Assembly (NCBI RefSeq): GCF_010093535.1 | Contig: NW_022985172.1 | Coordinates: 42,937 to 106,936, forward strand | Origin: Lindgomyces ingoldianus | Lineage: Eukaryota > Ascomycota > Dothideomycetes > Pleosporales > Lindgomycetaceae | DNA: 64,000 nucleotides | Direction of reading: 5' to 3' | Shown: in pieces, positions 31,763 through 43,006 of the stretch | Layout: each line of letters starts with the position of its first letter | Position numbering within the stretch: the first letter of the stretch is position 1 | The notes under the pieces: generated by a model | What the model was told of the DNA's origin: nothing | What the model saw: the letters and a program-made list of their open reading frames with translations, nothing else | Database searches by the model: none | Position numbers and translations under genes: made by a program

Positions 31763-32341
31763 GTATTGGATAAGGAGCGCAGCTCCGGCTATAAACCCTA
31801 CACTACCCAATAGCTCCTGCATCAGTTGAAGATGTTTACACCAACTGATGCTATCTCTTTAATCCAATACTACCTGCCTCACGTTACTGGGTATACCTGC
31901 CACTTCAACAGGTTTCGGGGTACCCAAGGGGAAACATAAGGAAGGCTTTCTTCAACAGAAGCACCAGAAAGGCTCGAGAAGTATTCACTACGAACTTGGC
32001 AATTAATCCCGAACCCATTCCATGTCAAGGTCATCTCTGGAGCACATCTTGATTTTCCTTAAAATTAGTCAAAATGCTTGTCTTTCTACGACTATGGACT
32101 TTCATTCCTTCCTCGCTTCCCCTAATTGAAATTATAGTTACCCCGGGATTGTGCACCCACTTTGCGAGACACTATTCTCCACAGAATTAACTATATATTG
32201 AAACTGTTGAATGGGCTCCGACAGCTAGCTGCTTATGGTATGAGCACTTAAGTAGCAAGAGTAAGAGTGGTGTACGGTGTGCACAGCGTACAAGGTAGGT
32301 AAGGTGAGGGCAACATGTTTTCTGGTTCTATTGCTCTTGTC

Positions 32342-32361
32342 TTTCCTCCGTACGGAGGAAA
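32342..32361. repeat. Perfect 20-bp palindrome
   Basis: A perfect self-complementary 20-mer centred on CGTACG (CCTCCGTACGGAGG core). Could be a protein-binding site or an element end; no partner copy was noticed. Confidence 0.6.
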
Positions 32362-32393
32362 AGGGGGATATCTAGATGTTCGCGCACGGAGGT

Positions 32394-32443
32394 TCGCGCA
32401 CGAGCATCATGTGACATAGATACATGGTCCTGCTCGTGCGCGA
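32394..32443. repeat. 13-bp inverted repeat with 24-nt loop
   Basis: Arms TCGCGCACGAGCA at 32394-32406 and its exact complement at 32431-32443. A direct repeat of TTCGCGCACG precedes the left arm (from about 32379). In RNA this would make a stable GC-rich hairpin. Confidence 0.65.
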
Positions 32444-32967
32444 TCGCTCGTATCCAGATCGTGACGCTGCTGCTGCGTACGGACAGAAACCACAATCCTT
32501 CCACCACCAGAATAAACGACTAACCTTGGCAGCCACTACAATAGCAGACACAAACATGCAAGATCTACTCGAGGTTAAGGTTGCCGTTAGATGGGGGGTG
32601 AGAGGGAGATGATTGGAAGGTCGGGATCTCTGTGTGCTGAGGAGCGTAGGGGTTAGGGTCGATGGTTAGAAGGGGGAGAGAGAAGGGAGAGGGCACTAGG
32701 TTCTGGGGCGGTGAGCTGTGGATGCGTTGTAGAAGGTATGTATTTACGTCCAACTGTAGCATTATTGATACTCACTTGCATCCTTCCTTATCTGTGCACA
32801 TTCGCTTACAAATATCGGATTTGCAGCCCAGAAGTTCTCGTTGTTGCCGTGAATTCACTAAGTACACCACATTATACAACCACAGTTGAAACCCTTTGAA
32901 ACCAAATACCTATAAACCCCTGCCCTAACTCTTTGCCCTTACCCACTGTGCCCGAGACTAGCGTGCT

Positions 32968-33250
32968 TGAGCAAACGCGGTACGTTTTAATTTGCTGTTT
33001 TTCTAGTTGTAACTTCTTACTTTGTCTGTACATTTTAATATAAATAGAGAATTTAAAGATTCTTAGAAAGTGTAACTGTAACAGCTGATAATAGCGCTAT
33101 GTTTTAAGATCTTACAAGAAGCTACGCTAGGGCTATTAACCTTATATAGTCTACTAGAAATACTAGCTTACTGTAAACAGCATACCTCTAAAGCTAAATC
33201 TTCTATAGTTGTAGCACTTTAATTAGCATATTCTACTAGTAAGCTAGCTA
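32968..33250 (+). mobile_element. Left-end fragment related to the 3-kb hAT-like element
   Basis: The stretch reading GGTACGTTTTAATTTGC ... GTAACTTCTTACTTTG ... GAGAATTTAAAG is colinear with positions about 28716-28800 of the hAT-like element. It is then interrupted by the pogo element at 33251. DNA after 35749 may be the other part, but I could not align it or find a clear right terminus. Confidence 0.5.
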
Positions 33251-33599
33251 CTAAATTTTATCAGCCGACGCACAGTCTCGCCTGACGCACGGAATTTGCC
33301 GTACAGCGGCACCGCGACTTAAAGCTCTAGGGCAACATATAAATAGAATATAGGCCTGGTTTTTTAGTGGATTAGAAAGCTAATTACAGCAATTAATTTA
33401 AGGCTACTAGCTAGTCACAGAAGCGTGCAGGAAGCTTAATAGCTTTGCCTTTGCAATTTTGCTTGCATAGCAGCCCTACTACTTTAATAATTAATTAATC
33501 TTTAACTACTTACTCTAGCCTACTAGCTATAGGCTGTGTAGTCTTTCTAGCCTTCCTAGAAGTTTTAATGTTGCTTTAAAGTTAGTAGTTAGCTTTTTT

Positions 33600-35200
33600 A
33601 GCTAGTTAATTTTTTTTCTTCTAAAGCCTTTTTTTTTTAGCCTTTTATAGTTAAGTGTTTTTAGTAGCTGCTTTTATATGCTTTCTTTTTTTAGCTATAT
33701 AAGCTTTCTTACGCTTCTTAGCCTTTTTATGCCTAGTTTTTTTATCTTTTTATTAACATAAAAGCTTTACAGTAGCTTTCTTTTTAACTTATTAATTACA
33801 TACTTATTAAACTTTTTTAGGACTATAGAATATAGCCCTACTATAGTACTGCTTAGGAGCTATAAGTAGAAGAGGTTTACTACACTTTTACTTTTTCTTT
33901 TTATTAACTAAAGCTTTTATAAGGCCCTAATTCTTTATCTAGAGAGTTATAACCTACATTAAGAAACTATGTATAGTATTACTAAGCTGCTTAGCTTACT
34001 AGTTAGAGATATTACTAACTACCTTATATAGAAGCTTATCTATGTGTTTCTAATCTTAAGTAGTAAGAGCTAACTAAGAGCTCTTACTAGAAGAAGGTCT
34101 ACTAGTACTAGTAGTACTAAATTAAGTAAGAACTTTTTTAGGGTTAAACAGCGCTAGGCCACAGGCCTTAAAGCTAGAGAGTATATTCTTTTTAGTAAAT
34201 AAGGTCTGCTAGGCTTTGTTAAATAAGTAAAAAAAGTCTTACTTTATAATAGCTATAAACTCTATTAATTTATACATAAAACTAGCTAGTTTATTTAAAT
34301 AAGCTGTTACTAGTAGCTTAAACAAGCTAACATTAAGAGGCTGTAGCGTATAGGTTAAATAAGGTAAATAGATAGCTAGCAAAATCCTGTTCTAGTTACA
34401 GTAGTTAATAAACTTTATAAAAACATAAGATTTATAGCTATCTAGGATTAATAGCCTATACACTTAATAAGCTTTTTTTTTAATCTATTTATTAAACAGC
34501 TGTTTAAGCTAGCATAGGCCTAAATTATTATTTGTCTAGCTACTAGAAGATAAAGCAAAGAAGCACTTATATACTACTAGGTTAAAATCTTGTAACTAGC
34601 TATTTTAGATGTTACTAGTGCTAGCTTAGTAGATAAGGCCTAAAGAGAGCGTAGAGCTGTTAGCGTAGATATAAGCTATACAAGTTATCTACTTATAATT
34701 GCTGTCCTGTATAGCTTGCTTAAGGCTACTTTTTTTATATCTTTGCCTAAAGAAGATCTGCTTTGTTCTTAATAGTACACTAATAAAAAAGCCTTTTTTA
34801 TTTATATTGTACATATGCTGTGGCTCTATCTTGTACTTCTAAATCTTCTACTGTAGTAGCTTAAAATAGAGCTTATATTTAAAGGCTAAATTAGCTTGCT
34901 TTCTATCTTAATCTAGGCTAAAGGTCTAGTAGGTAACTAGGGAGATTTAATGCTATTAAAGAAAGTAATTAGGCTAGACTTTCTTTACTTCTTTACTGCA
35001 AAGTTCTAAAGCAAAATTACATAGCTATTACTTTATAAGTAGTAGGCTACGCTTATAAAGCTGCTTAATATACTTTATAAGCTCCTTCTCTTGTTGCTTA
35101 TTAAGTAGTTGTTAGTTTTTATACTGCTCTACATAAAAGCTCTAGACGCCTTACTAACGCTTTAATAGCCTAGTTCTTTTAACACTATACTTTTTAGCTA
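33600..35200 (-). pseudogene. pogo-type DDE transposase relic (element 1)
   Basis: Minus-strand translation around 34930-34640 reads LAFKYKLYFKLLQ, a decayed NIDEKGF-type box (YNINKKGFFISVLL), and IQDSNYK followed by TCIAYIYANSS, matching the relic at 62.9-63.2 kb almost residue for residue. A Lys-rich C-terminal stretch lies near 33600-33780. Many in-frame TAA/TAG codons stand where Gln or Trp is expected. Boundaries are approximate. Confidence 0.68.
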
Positions 35201-35207
35201 TTATAGT

Positions 35208-35587
35208 TGTCAGATATGCGCACCTACTGTCAAGACAGGAGGAACGTTTGACGAAAGCGGCTACATAGTACGAGCAATAAGCTCGAACAGTATGTTGCTG
35301 CAAATTGCAGCATTTTGCAGCATTTTGCAGCATTTTGCAGCATTTTGCAGCATTTTGCAGCATGTTGCAGCAAATTGCAGCAAATTGCAGCATGTTGCAA
35401 GCTGGTCGCGCATAGGGCTAGTGCGCGAGGGACTCGGATCGGAAAAACAAAAGCCGAGCAACACGAGTAGAGCAGAAAAAGGATCGATAAATAAACACGA
35501 TCAATACAATCAATCAATCATCCCATACATCACATCCAAACCCATCATTCATCTCAGGAAGCCTAGAAACAGTGCTTTAATCTGACA
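35208..35587 (-). mobile_element. Solo LTR, 380-bp family, copy 1
   Basis: Bounded by TGTCAGAT and ATCTGACA, with 5-bp duplication ATAGT (35203-35207 and 35588-35592). It has normal GC content inside an AT-rich pogo element, so it arrived after the pogo element was mutated, or escaped mutation. A second, truncated copy in opposite orientation is at 62220-62390. It contains a 10-bp tandem repeat (35301-35400). Confidence 0.88.
35301..35400. repeat. 10-bp tandem repeat inside the 380-bp LTR
   Basis: Ten consecutive units; five exact CATTTTGCAG (35311-35360) with CAAATTGCAG and CATGTTGCAG variants on either side. Read backwards it gives Cys/Asn/Ala-rich open frames that are artefacts of the repeat. 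Confidence 0.92.
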
Positions 35588-36297
35588 ATAGTAATATTAA
35601 TTAATTCTTTTAGTTTTAGCAATTTTAAATATGCTAGCGCGTTCTTAATACAGTCTATATTAGTAGAGTTGCAATAATGTTAAAAATTAGCAAAATCTAG
35701 TGTGTGTGTGCGTTAGGCGAGACCGTGCGTCAGCTGATTAAATTTAGTACTCTATTAAGCTAGCTACTTTTTCTTAGCATTATAAACATGATAAATAAAA
35801 CTATAATTTTATTTATAACTAGAGAATCTATATACAATATGCTTGTGTCTAAGCCGAATGCTACAAGGCAGTAAAGCCTAACGCTAAGATGCTGCTGTAC
35901 GCTAGTGCTATTTAAGCTTAAAGAGTTAAACTAGTAGAGTAGTAAAAGAATATGCCTGAAACTAGCTAAGGAAAACTATATAATAAGTAGTGTTTATTTA
36001 AAGTGCTTTTACCTCTGTACTTATTTAAACTTTAGATGTTAGATGAGCATTAAACTAGTGTATTGTTAAAGTGTTAATCTGTCTATTCTAGAAAACATTA
36101 TTAGTATTTGAATAAAAGTGCTGCTAATATTTAAGTAGCTAGATTTTCACTTATTAAAACTACGCTAGTTATAACGTTACAATTAAAATTTGTTTTTAGC
36201 TAACGTTAAAGCGTTTCTTCTATGAAAATTGAGCGGCAACTAGCTAATTTACTAACGTTAGCGCGATGCCGGAAACGAGCCTGGACACTACTGTACG

Positions 36298-36369
36298 GAA
36301 ACCAATTGGGGTGACGAAACCAATTGGGATGACGAAACCACTTGTGATGACGAAATCACTTGGGATGAA
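36298..36369 (+). repeat. 18-bp tandem repeat, four units
   Basis: Units GAAACCAATTGGGGTGAC, with variants at 36316, 36334 and 36352. It lies in a 93-codon ATG-started frame (36266-36547) where it encodes a six-residue repeat (KPIGVT, KPIGMT, KPLVMT, KSLGMK). That frame could be the hydrophilic N-terminus of the following MFS relic, but I cannot prove it. Confidence 0.75.
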
Positions 36370-36689
36370 GGAACTGCAAAAGATCTCCCCAAATCGTCTA
36401 CCTCTGACCGCTTCTTGGCATTTCAAACACAATATGGCCGTCCTAACATCTTCCTACCTTTCTCTACAAGACGATGACCACGCAAGGCCGTCGTCATCGA
36501 AGTATAACCCCCCTAAACCGTCTATTCACAAAGCCAGATCACCCTGACTCACCCATAAAGCCGCTCCAGTATCCAAGAAGAAGTTCATAGGAGATCCGAT
36601 GGTCGACTTTCAGGCATCTCAGTGGCTCTCATTGCGTTTAAGTTCAAGTCTCAGGTGGTCATTCTCAACAGACGTGGAGAAATCTAAGG

Positions 36690-38999
36690 GAACCAAAGGA
36701 AAGTGGAGGCCGAAGAAAAAGGAATAGTTCATCATAATCAGTCTCTCCATCATCTCGCTCATGGTAGCTCTTGATGGGACGATAGTAGTCACAGTACTAC
36801 CACTGTGTCCTGCTCTTGCCCTTAATAAGATCCCTCGACTTACCTATATGCCAGCAAATTGCTGTATCCCTTAACAGAACTTCTATTAACGAATTTTAGG
36901 CGGGTACTTTCTATCTTTTCTCTAGCGCTATCTTCTAGCTTGTTATTACCTTAGTCTCTGGATTTTTTTAGCTCCTAGCAGCTTCTTCTCTTTTCATTAA
37001 CCTTTTTCACTGTGGGCACTATTCTCTGCGCTGGCGCCAAGAACTTCACCGTTATTTTAGCTAGTTAAAGTATCCAGGGTATTAGCATCATTTTACTCAG
37101 CCAGGTAATCTTCTGTGATATTGTCCCGCTAAGGGTTCGCCCAAAGTACTTCGCCATCGTGTTAGCCGCTTAGTCAGTCGGTACTATCACTGGCCCTGTG
37201 ATGGGTGGCGCTTTTGTTAAGCATGGTGGTGATCTTAGATGGCGATGTAAGTCAACTTCGCAGCAATACTAAAAGGACATCTGCTAACCGCAATCTGTAT
37301 CAGGGGCTTTCATCACCAACTTTCCCCTTTGCGCCCTTAGATATATCCTCGCCACTCTCTTTATACGGCTCAATGCTGTGTCCCTAATAACTCTTGCCCA
37401 GAAGCTAAAGTCTATGGACTGGATTAGCGCTGTGCTTTTCCTAGGCAGTGCGACAGCCTTGTAGGCTTGTTATGGGGTGGAGTCCAGTATGCTTAGGTAT
37501 CAGTGCGAACCCTCACCCCCGTCATCGTAGGTCTCGCAGGGGTGGTCGTCTTTGTGGGTTAGCAGCTGCAGGGCTTCCAACGGGCCGTACTACGGTCCGT
37601 ACAAAGTGAACCGTAACGGTCACGTGTTCTGTACGAACGTACCGAGTTCGTGAGCCGTACCGTACGTTTAATAATGCCCTAGGTACAGTACGTAGTACAG
37701 ATTATATTACCCTTTTAGGAAGTTTGTATAGGGGTTCTAGAGGGGTAGGAGGGCTCTGGCGAGCAGGAGGCCTGCGGAGAGCGCTTAGGGAGGCTTCTAG
37801 GGTTCTAATTAGCTAAAAGTTTTGCAAGGACGCTTAAATCTTTTTCTAAAGGGTTTAATCTATCTATCTGCAGTCTTTTGCCTTAAAAATTGCCTATTAC
37901 AGACTATTTTCTATTGCAGAGTTATCTATCCACGCCTCTTGCCGCCTTACAGGCCTTATTTAGTCCTATCTACTCTTGTTACTAGGGAGAACTAGTTATT
38001 TTATTATTAATTAGACCTAAATCTTACATCTCTAGAGACCTATAGTCTTAGCTGTTTTAACTAGAGTATAGTGTACTTTAATTAAATTATACTACTTGTA
38101 AAGATCACGTGAGCTGTAACAGTTACAATACGTACACCTACCTCTCCTCCTCCCTGTTGTACGAACGTACACAAAATCTCACCTGTACAGGCCTTAAAAT
38201 CGCCCAATTGTACAGTACTACGCCTTGTTGGAAACCCTGAGCAGCTGTACATCAAGAAAAGAGCTTTCTGCCAAAGCCAATCTTCTACTGCACTTCCGCC
38301 ATCTAGGCCTTTTACTGCGCCTTAGTGAACAGCGCACTTGTGAATAATTTGTTATACTTTAGGCCCACAATTAGCTAAACCCCTTTCTAGATCTTCTTAG
38401 CATTATATTACACCTCCTTCTACTGCATGTCAGCCCGAGGTTCTACGACAACACGTACAGGTATTAAAACCTTCCCAGCGCTTTTCCTTATGGTACCCGG
38501 CTCCATCGTCGTCGCTCGTCTGACTACACGCGTGGGTCGTTTCCGATGTGCTATCTGGATCAGATGGGCGATGACTACGCTTGGCTGTGGCCTGCTTTTA
38601 TTGCTTAACTTGCATACCAAGTACGTTGTTCTTGCCGCGGCGCTGACAGTCTTTGGAATTGGTTCTGGGATGGTGCTCACGAGCGTCAATGTGGGCATTC
38701 AGGCCATTTCCAAGGTCGAAAATTGCTCGATGGCGGCGAGTATGTACGGGTTCATGCGAAGCCTAGGCATGCCGCTTGGTGTTAAACTGAGTGGTACCGT
38801 CTTTTAGAATGCCATGTCAGGCAAGCTGTCCAACTATGGTCTCCCAGGTTCCATTGCGCATGATTCGGAGCGATACATCCACGTTCTGCGGACCATGGAG
38901 ATCGATGATCTGAAGCGGACTGCCATCCTTGAGTCGTATCTACACGGCTTCTGGTGTGTATTTTTTGTCATGACGATCTTTTCTGCAAGTGCTCTGTGA
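36690..38999 (+). pseudogene. Second MFS transporter, multiply mutated and carrying a MITE
   Basis: Translation in successive frames recovers a 12-14-helix MFS protein: ISLMVALDGTIVVTVLP, an AKNFTVIL-like segment, CDIVPLRVRPKYFAIVLAA, GTITGPVMGGAFVKHGGDL, then after the insert YIKKRAFLPKPIFYCTSAI, RGSTTTRTGIKTFPALFL and a long intact C-terminal block (38427-38807). Several TAG/TAA codons stand where Trp or Gln is expected (for example in VLAA-stop-SVGT at about 37172), a RIP-like pattern, and there are small frameshifts. A MITE interrupts it at 37569-38239. It differs in sequence from the 26-28.7 kb transporter. Confidence 0.82.
37569..38239 (-). mobile_element. hAT-type MITE, copy 3 (671 bp), without the LTR block
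   Basis: Same family as copies 1 and 2, in inverse orientation, flanked by the exact 8-bp duplication AGCAGCTG (37561-37568 and 38240-38247). Where copies 1 and 2 hold the LTR-like block, this copy has about 250 bp of unrelated sequence (roughly 37732-37940), probably the ancestral interior. Confidence 0.9.
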
Positions 39000-39567
39000 G
39001 TTTCTCTCTTCATTAGGAGGTTTGACATGAACAAGACGCTCCAGAGTAAGTTATCAACTAGGTCATGAACAACCGATAGGGTATTAGTGGACGGGATTGT
39101 GGCCGCACATATTATGGTGGCATGAAACTGCTATTATATCCCGTCACCCTTTCGAAGGGAAGCTTATGAGTAATTGCACTGATTCTAAAGGAAGGTATCT
39201 AGTTTTCAATATATAGAAAGGAGAGAGGTTTTTGGCATTAACATCTCGCGCATCGTCGTGGACTGTTATTATATGCTGGCTTATCAGCGACGAGTAAGAA
39301 GCCTGCTGAGGCCTTCAGTAAACTCGCGAAAACAATCTCTCCAAAGCCATAGCTTTGTTAATGCGTAAAGGCTGCTACGTGTGGGTGATCTAAATTACCT
39401 ACCAGGACTCACCCAAACACTAATCAATGGCTACCACCAGCTCTAGTGTCTTGGTCATCATCCTTCTTAGGTTCAGGACCCTTGTAACAACAGTTCGGAC
39501 ACAGATTCTGTCGATTGGTGTGGATTAATCAGCGCAAGCACTCTAATATTCAGCATGGCCAGTTGAC
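39000..39567. other. 3' flank of MFS relic, no gene seen
   Basis: Mixed composition; no open frame with recognisable content and no repeat ends. Confidence 0.45.
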
Positions 39568-39786
39568 TCATGTTGGGAGCGTGATCCGGGTCTCGTCCAT
39601 GTGATAAACATTCTCTGCCAGAATGGCTAGGTCTTGTAACATCTTTCCGATCACCTCAAACCAGTGTATGATTCCGATCCCACTCCATTTTCTGCCTCCT
39701 CTATCGTCGCTGTGCTCAACCCCCAGCCTCTTCTCCGGCACCGCGTTGCCTAGCACGTCCCTTTCTCGCGCCTTCAATAGAGGCAT
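39568..39786 (-). pseudogene. Fragment of a DDE/pogo-type transposase
   Basis: The minus-strand frame contains HWFEVIGKMLQDLAILAENV followed by YHMDET. This matches the region just before and including the NxDE catalytic box of fungal pogo-family transposases (usually ENVYNMDETG). Only about 70 codons survive, with an extra unrelated segment in the middle. No termini were found. Composition is normal, unlike the RIP-mutated relics. Confidence 0.65.
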
Positions 39787-39847
39787 TATAGCTTTTTATC
39801 TTCTTTAACAGCAGAACAAAGCCATTCAATTTCAGTTCCATCCGCAG

Positions 39848-42526
39848 TTAGCGAGAGCCTTGGGGTCCTGAAGTCTGCCCGGCGCCTTCCTTTTCAACTT
39901 CGAACTCCATGTCGTACTTTTCTCGAAGAATCCGGACTTCTAGCCCACCCATACCGCTTTCAATCATGCATTCTAGGATATCCGCCGCTTGCATTAAGAG
40001 CTTAGAGCTGACGACATATTCCTTCTTCGGCCGCAAGAGCCCCCCAATCTTCTCGGTCTGAACAGCTGTCATGAAGATGTAGCCAGCCACGTAAGGAAGC
40101 TGACTCTCATTTTCGAGATACGAAGGACCGTAGATGCGTCTCAACTCGCCAGCATTAGTGTCTTTGATGCTACGAAGCACTCTCCAGGCTGAACGGTGCA
40201 GGCGGAAGTGGTCAAATGTCAGTGCCAACTCTTCGGACATGAGTGACTGGCAGATCAAGATGAGCACCTCTGGTGTCGTGTACATTTTGCGTTTCCTTGG
40301 ACTCTTGTGGTGTTTTGGCATCAAGGCCATTTCGGCGGTGTCGGCAACATCTAACTCGTCATTGTCCCCAAGACACTTCTCTAGCACCTGCTCAATGTTC
40401 GGAGCGCTTTTCCCGGAGTCGTCGAGTCTCGAGTATCCGAACCCTAGCTCATGTGCAACCGGACTTGCAGTCTTCTTCTCAATGACACCACGTGGCCCTT
40501 GCCTTGACTCAACCGGACGAGAGTGAGACCGTGCGCCGCCACGAGCAAAATTCTGTGCCGAGTAGCCTATTGCCAGACAGAAGCGTCTAAAGTACTCTTC
40601 TACGCCATCCGGCCTGCTGCCAACAAACATCACGGATTCGCCGTAGAACATCAAAGCAAGTTCCATGTCTTGCCACTCCTTGTCTAGGAACTTCTCTTTC
40701 TGGGCAGCATTGTAGATTTGTGCAGCAAATTTTGCGGAGCCCCAGGCATTAAGGAAGGCAATACCGGCTTCTTGCATGTCGAGCTTCATACCGAATAAAA
40801 GGGAACCGCAGAGCCAAGGATGACTGGTGAAGAAGGAATGTTGTGTTGCGGGCAGGTCGGGGTGCTATGTATGATTATTAAAGTACAGACGATAGTTTAG
40901 GTGTTCAAGAATAAGGACTTACTAAGCCTGACTGAATCATCTATTTCACAGTTAGCAAACCGAAGCTAAACATTGATTAAGCAGGAGATTTACCCTTTCC
41001 GCTTTTAACCTTTGGAACGTGTCCACTTCGAACCAACGCTCAATAATCTCTAAGATTGCTCTCAGAGGCTGATCATTCTCTCGTGGCCAGGTCTTAACCC
41101 TTAGCTGTTCATGAAATTGGAAGTTTTCTCTCAAAGAAGCTTTGGCGTTGAGAGCATAGTGTCGAAGATCCGCCCAGGCCATACCAGATTTGCTACGGAG
41201 GATGTGCTCGATATCCAAATAGATCTGGGCAGCGAAGTCTAGTGCCAACGTGTGACGACCTTGCTCCCTGAGCAAGCCCACATCCTTCGTCAGCTTGTCA
41301 GCAGCCGGCAGGCCCACGTTTCCATTAGCGTAGTCGAAGAAGACAATATCAGAAAGGACCTCTAAAAGGAGCACTTTATCCTCGTCAAACTTTTCGGGAC
41401 CAGACATCTTTCTTCGATCTTTCGTAGGGTCGTATACTCCAAAGAATCCCGGTTTGTACAGTGGTAACTGGTTGTCTTGAATAACATCCTTGAAAGCATC
41501 AAGAAGGGCATGGGAACCGAGAAGAGAGGTTTCTACAAGTCCATAGAGGCTAAGATTTATAGGATCTGATTGCCGCGCACACGTCGCTGGATCCTGTCCT
41601 TGAAGGAAGCACTGCGCTCCAAAGAACACAGTTCTGGCGCGTACGGTATCCTGTTGTGATGGGTGGTCCTTCAAAAACTGCTCTTCTAGCTCTTGTGCCA
41701 TTTGGATTGCGACGTTGGTGGTAACAGCAGCCGAAATGAGGCTGGTACAGCTCTGGGAATATGAATGCCAGATGCTTCCAATAGCGCTTCGAATCTTTGA
41801 ACAGTCTTGCAGCAACGCAGCAGTCCCAAGATAAAGCTCAAGCGGGTCGTCAAAGGGCTCTACTTCGTAGAGAGAGCTGGCTGGCTCGACCTTACCGACA
41901 GCGGGCGCAGTGTCTGGGGCATTGAGGAAATCTTCAGAAGGCTCTTCGACTGTCAGAACAGCGAACATGTTATCCAGGCAACCTTCAATCTCCTTATCCG
42001 GATTCGGGACTGCAGTGGATTTGTCTTGGGGCTGAACAACGCCAGCCTGATGGTATGGTTTGAGAACATCCCTCACTTTCTCTAGAATTCCCAGAAAGTA
42101 AGAGTGCCCCTCGTCGCTCAAATCTCTAGTGTTGCTGGCTTGTTGGAGAGCGTGGTAATCGGTTTGCATCTGGCGTAGGCGGATTGCCCTTTCTATTGAT
42201 GCCCAGAGCTGTGCAGGGACTTTGACATCTGGCTTGGATGCCAAATACTCTGCCAGCGTCACAAAATCTTTGACGCAAAGGGCGTATTTTGGCAGAGAGG
42301 TTGAAGAGGGTTTCGACGCACTCGCGGCATTGCTCTTAGCAATTTGTTTGGCCTTGTTCCGGGCCTTTCCTTTGAGGCGTTGGCTCTTCTGGACTTTGTT
42401 TTGTGCTTTGCCGATCAGATCTGCGGGGAAGCCGAATCGCTTTGCGGTGGTCGCGAGCCATGTCGCAATATTGTCGGTATCCTGTTTATAGCGATGGTAA
42501 GTATCGGTCAAGAGTGATGGAAGCAT
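39848..42526 (-). CDS. DUF6604-domain protein (855 aa, three exons with an 18-nt microexon)
   Basis: The N-terminus MLPSLLTDTYHRYKQDTDNI followed by ATWLATTAKRFGF is the DUF6604 signature of large uncharacterised fungal proteins, so I start at 42526 and not at the earlier ATG (42688). A Lys/Ala-rich segment (residues about 45-70) follows. Exon 1 is 42526-40994. A 53-nt intron leads to 40940-40923 (MIQSGL), then a 58-nt intron, then exon 3 40864-39848 beginning HPDLPATQHSFF and continuing with EAGIAFLNAWGSAKFAAQIYNAAQ. All phases are 0. The 18-nt exon could be skipped without shifting the frame. No catalytic motif is visible; function unknown. Confidence 0.78.
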
Positions 42527-43006
42527 AGTGCTTGGGACAAGTCGTCGGCGTAAAATTTGATTGACGCTGAGAGTATGTCTTGTCCATGACCTGGCGAAGG
42601 GCCAACAATAGGATGATGTAAGCACACTAATGCACGCCAATATACGCCAAGGCGCGCTAAACATCACGCCACGTCGGGAGGCTGTCAAACGCGAGCCTAC
42701 AGCTCAGGCCACCTAATGACTTACCTCGGCCGACCCTTCTTGGCAACGCTAAGCCTTATTTCGCGAGCGTTAGCGAGTGAAATCGAAAATCAATTCCCTA
42801 GGCTGGCTTCTCTGTCGTCGTTCCAGGAAAGCAAATGCCTCGGCTAAAAAAATTACCGCATTTGGACGTCACCTGACATTAGAATTCGCATAAACTTCGG
42901 CATAATGTAACGCTAAACTAGACTAGGAAGGAGCTAAGCTAGACTAGGGAAACGCTAAGCCTGATAGAGACTCTGCTGACTAATATGCCTGCAAGAACCT
43001 GTTCTC
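42527..43006. other. DUF6604 promoter side and boundary of repeat region
   Basis: About 480 bp with direct repeats of an ACTAGACTAGG / ACTAGGGAAACGCTAAG type near 42912-42958. No gene seen. Confidence 0.45.

Larger units (their letters stand above)
31771..32967. other. Normal-composition stretch between transposons, no gene seen
   Basis: About 1.2 kb of GC-balanced DNA just downstream of the hAT-like element. It holds two strong palindromic structures (separate entries). Short frames on both strands (32372-32612, 32662-32899) overlap each other and look like chance. Confidence 0.5.
33251..35747 (-). mobile_element. pogo/Fot1 element 1, RIP-degraded, carrying a solo LTR
   Basis: Inverted termini starting CTAAATTT and containing GACGCAC..GTCTCGCCT.ACGCAC, flanked by TA on both sides (33249-33250 and 35748-35749), the Tc1/mariner-pogo target. 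Removing the LTR and its duplication at 35208-35592 leaves about 2.1 kb. The minus strand holds a transposase relic (separate entry). Confidence 0.78.

Noticed and set aside
35301..35400. Possible CRISPR-like regular repeat
   Set aside because: Units are 10 bp with no spacers, in a eukaryotic LTR; a simple minisatellite.
35154..35517. Cys/Asn/Ala-repeat frames that look like a small cysteine-rich protein
   Set aside because: They are three-frame readings of the 10-bp tandem repeat in the LTR, which is open in several frames at once.
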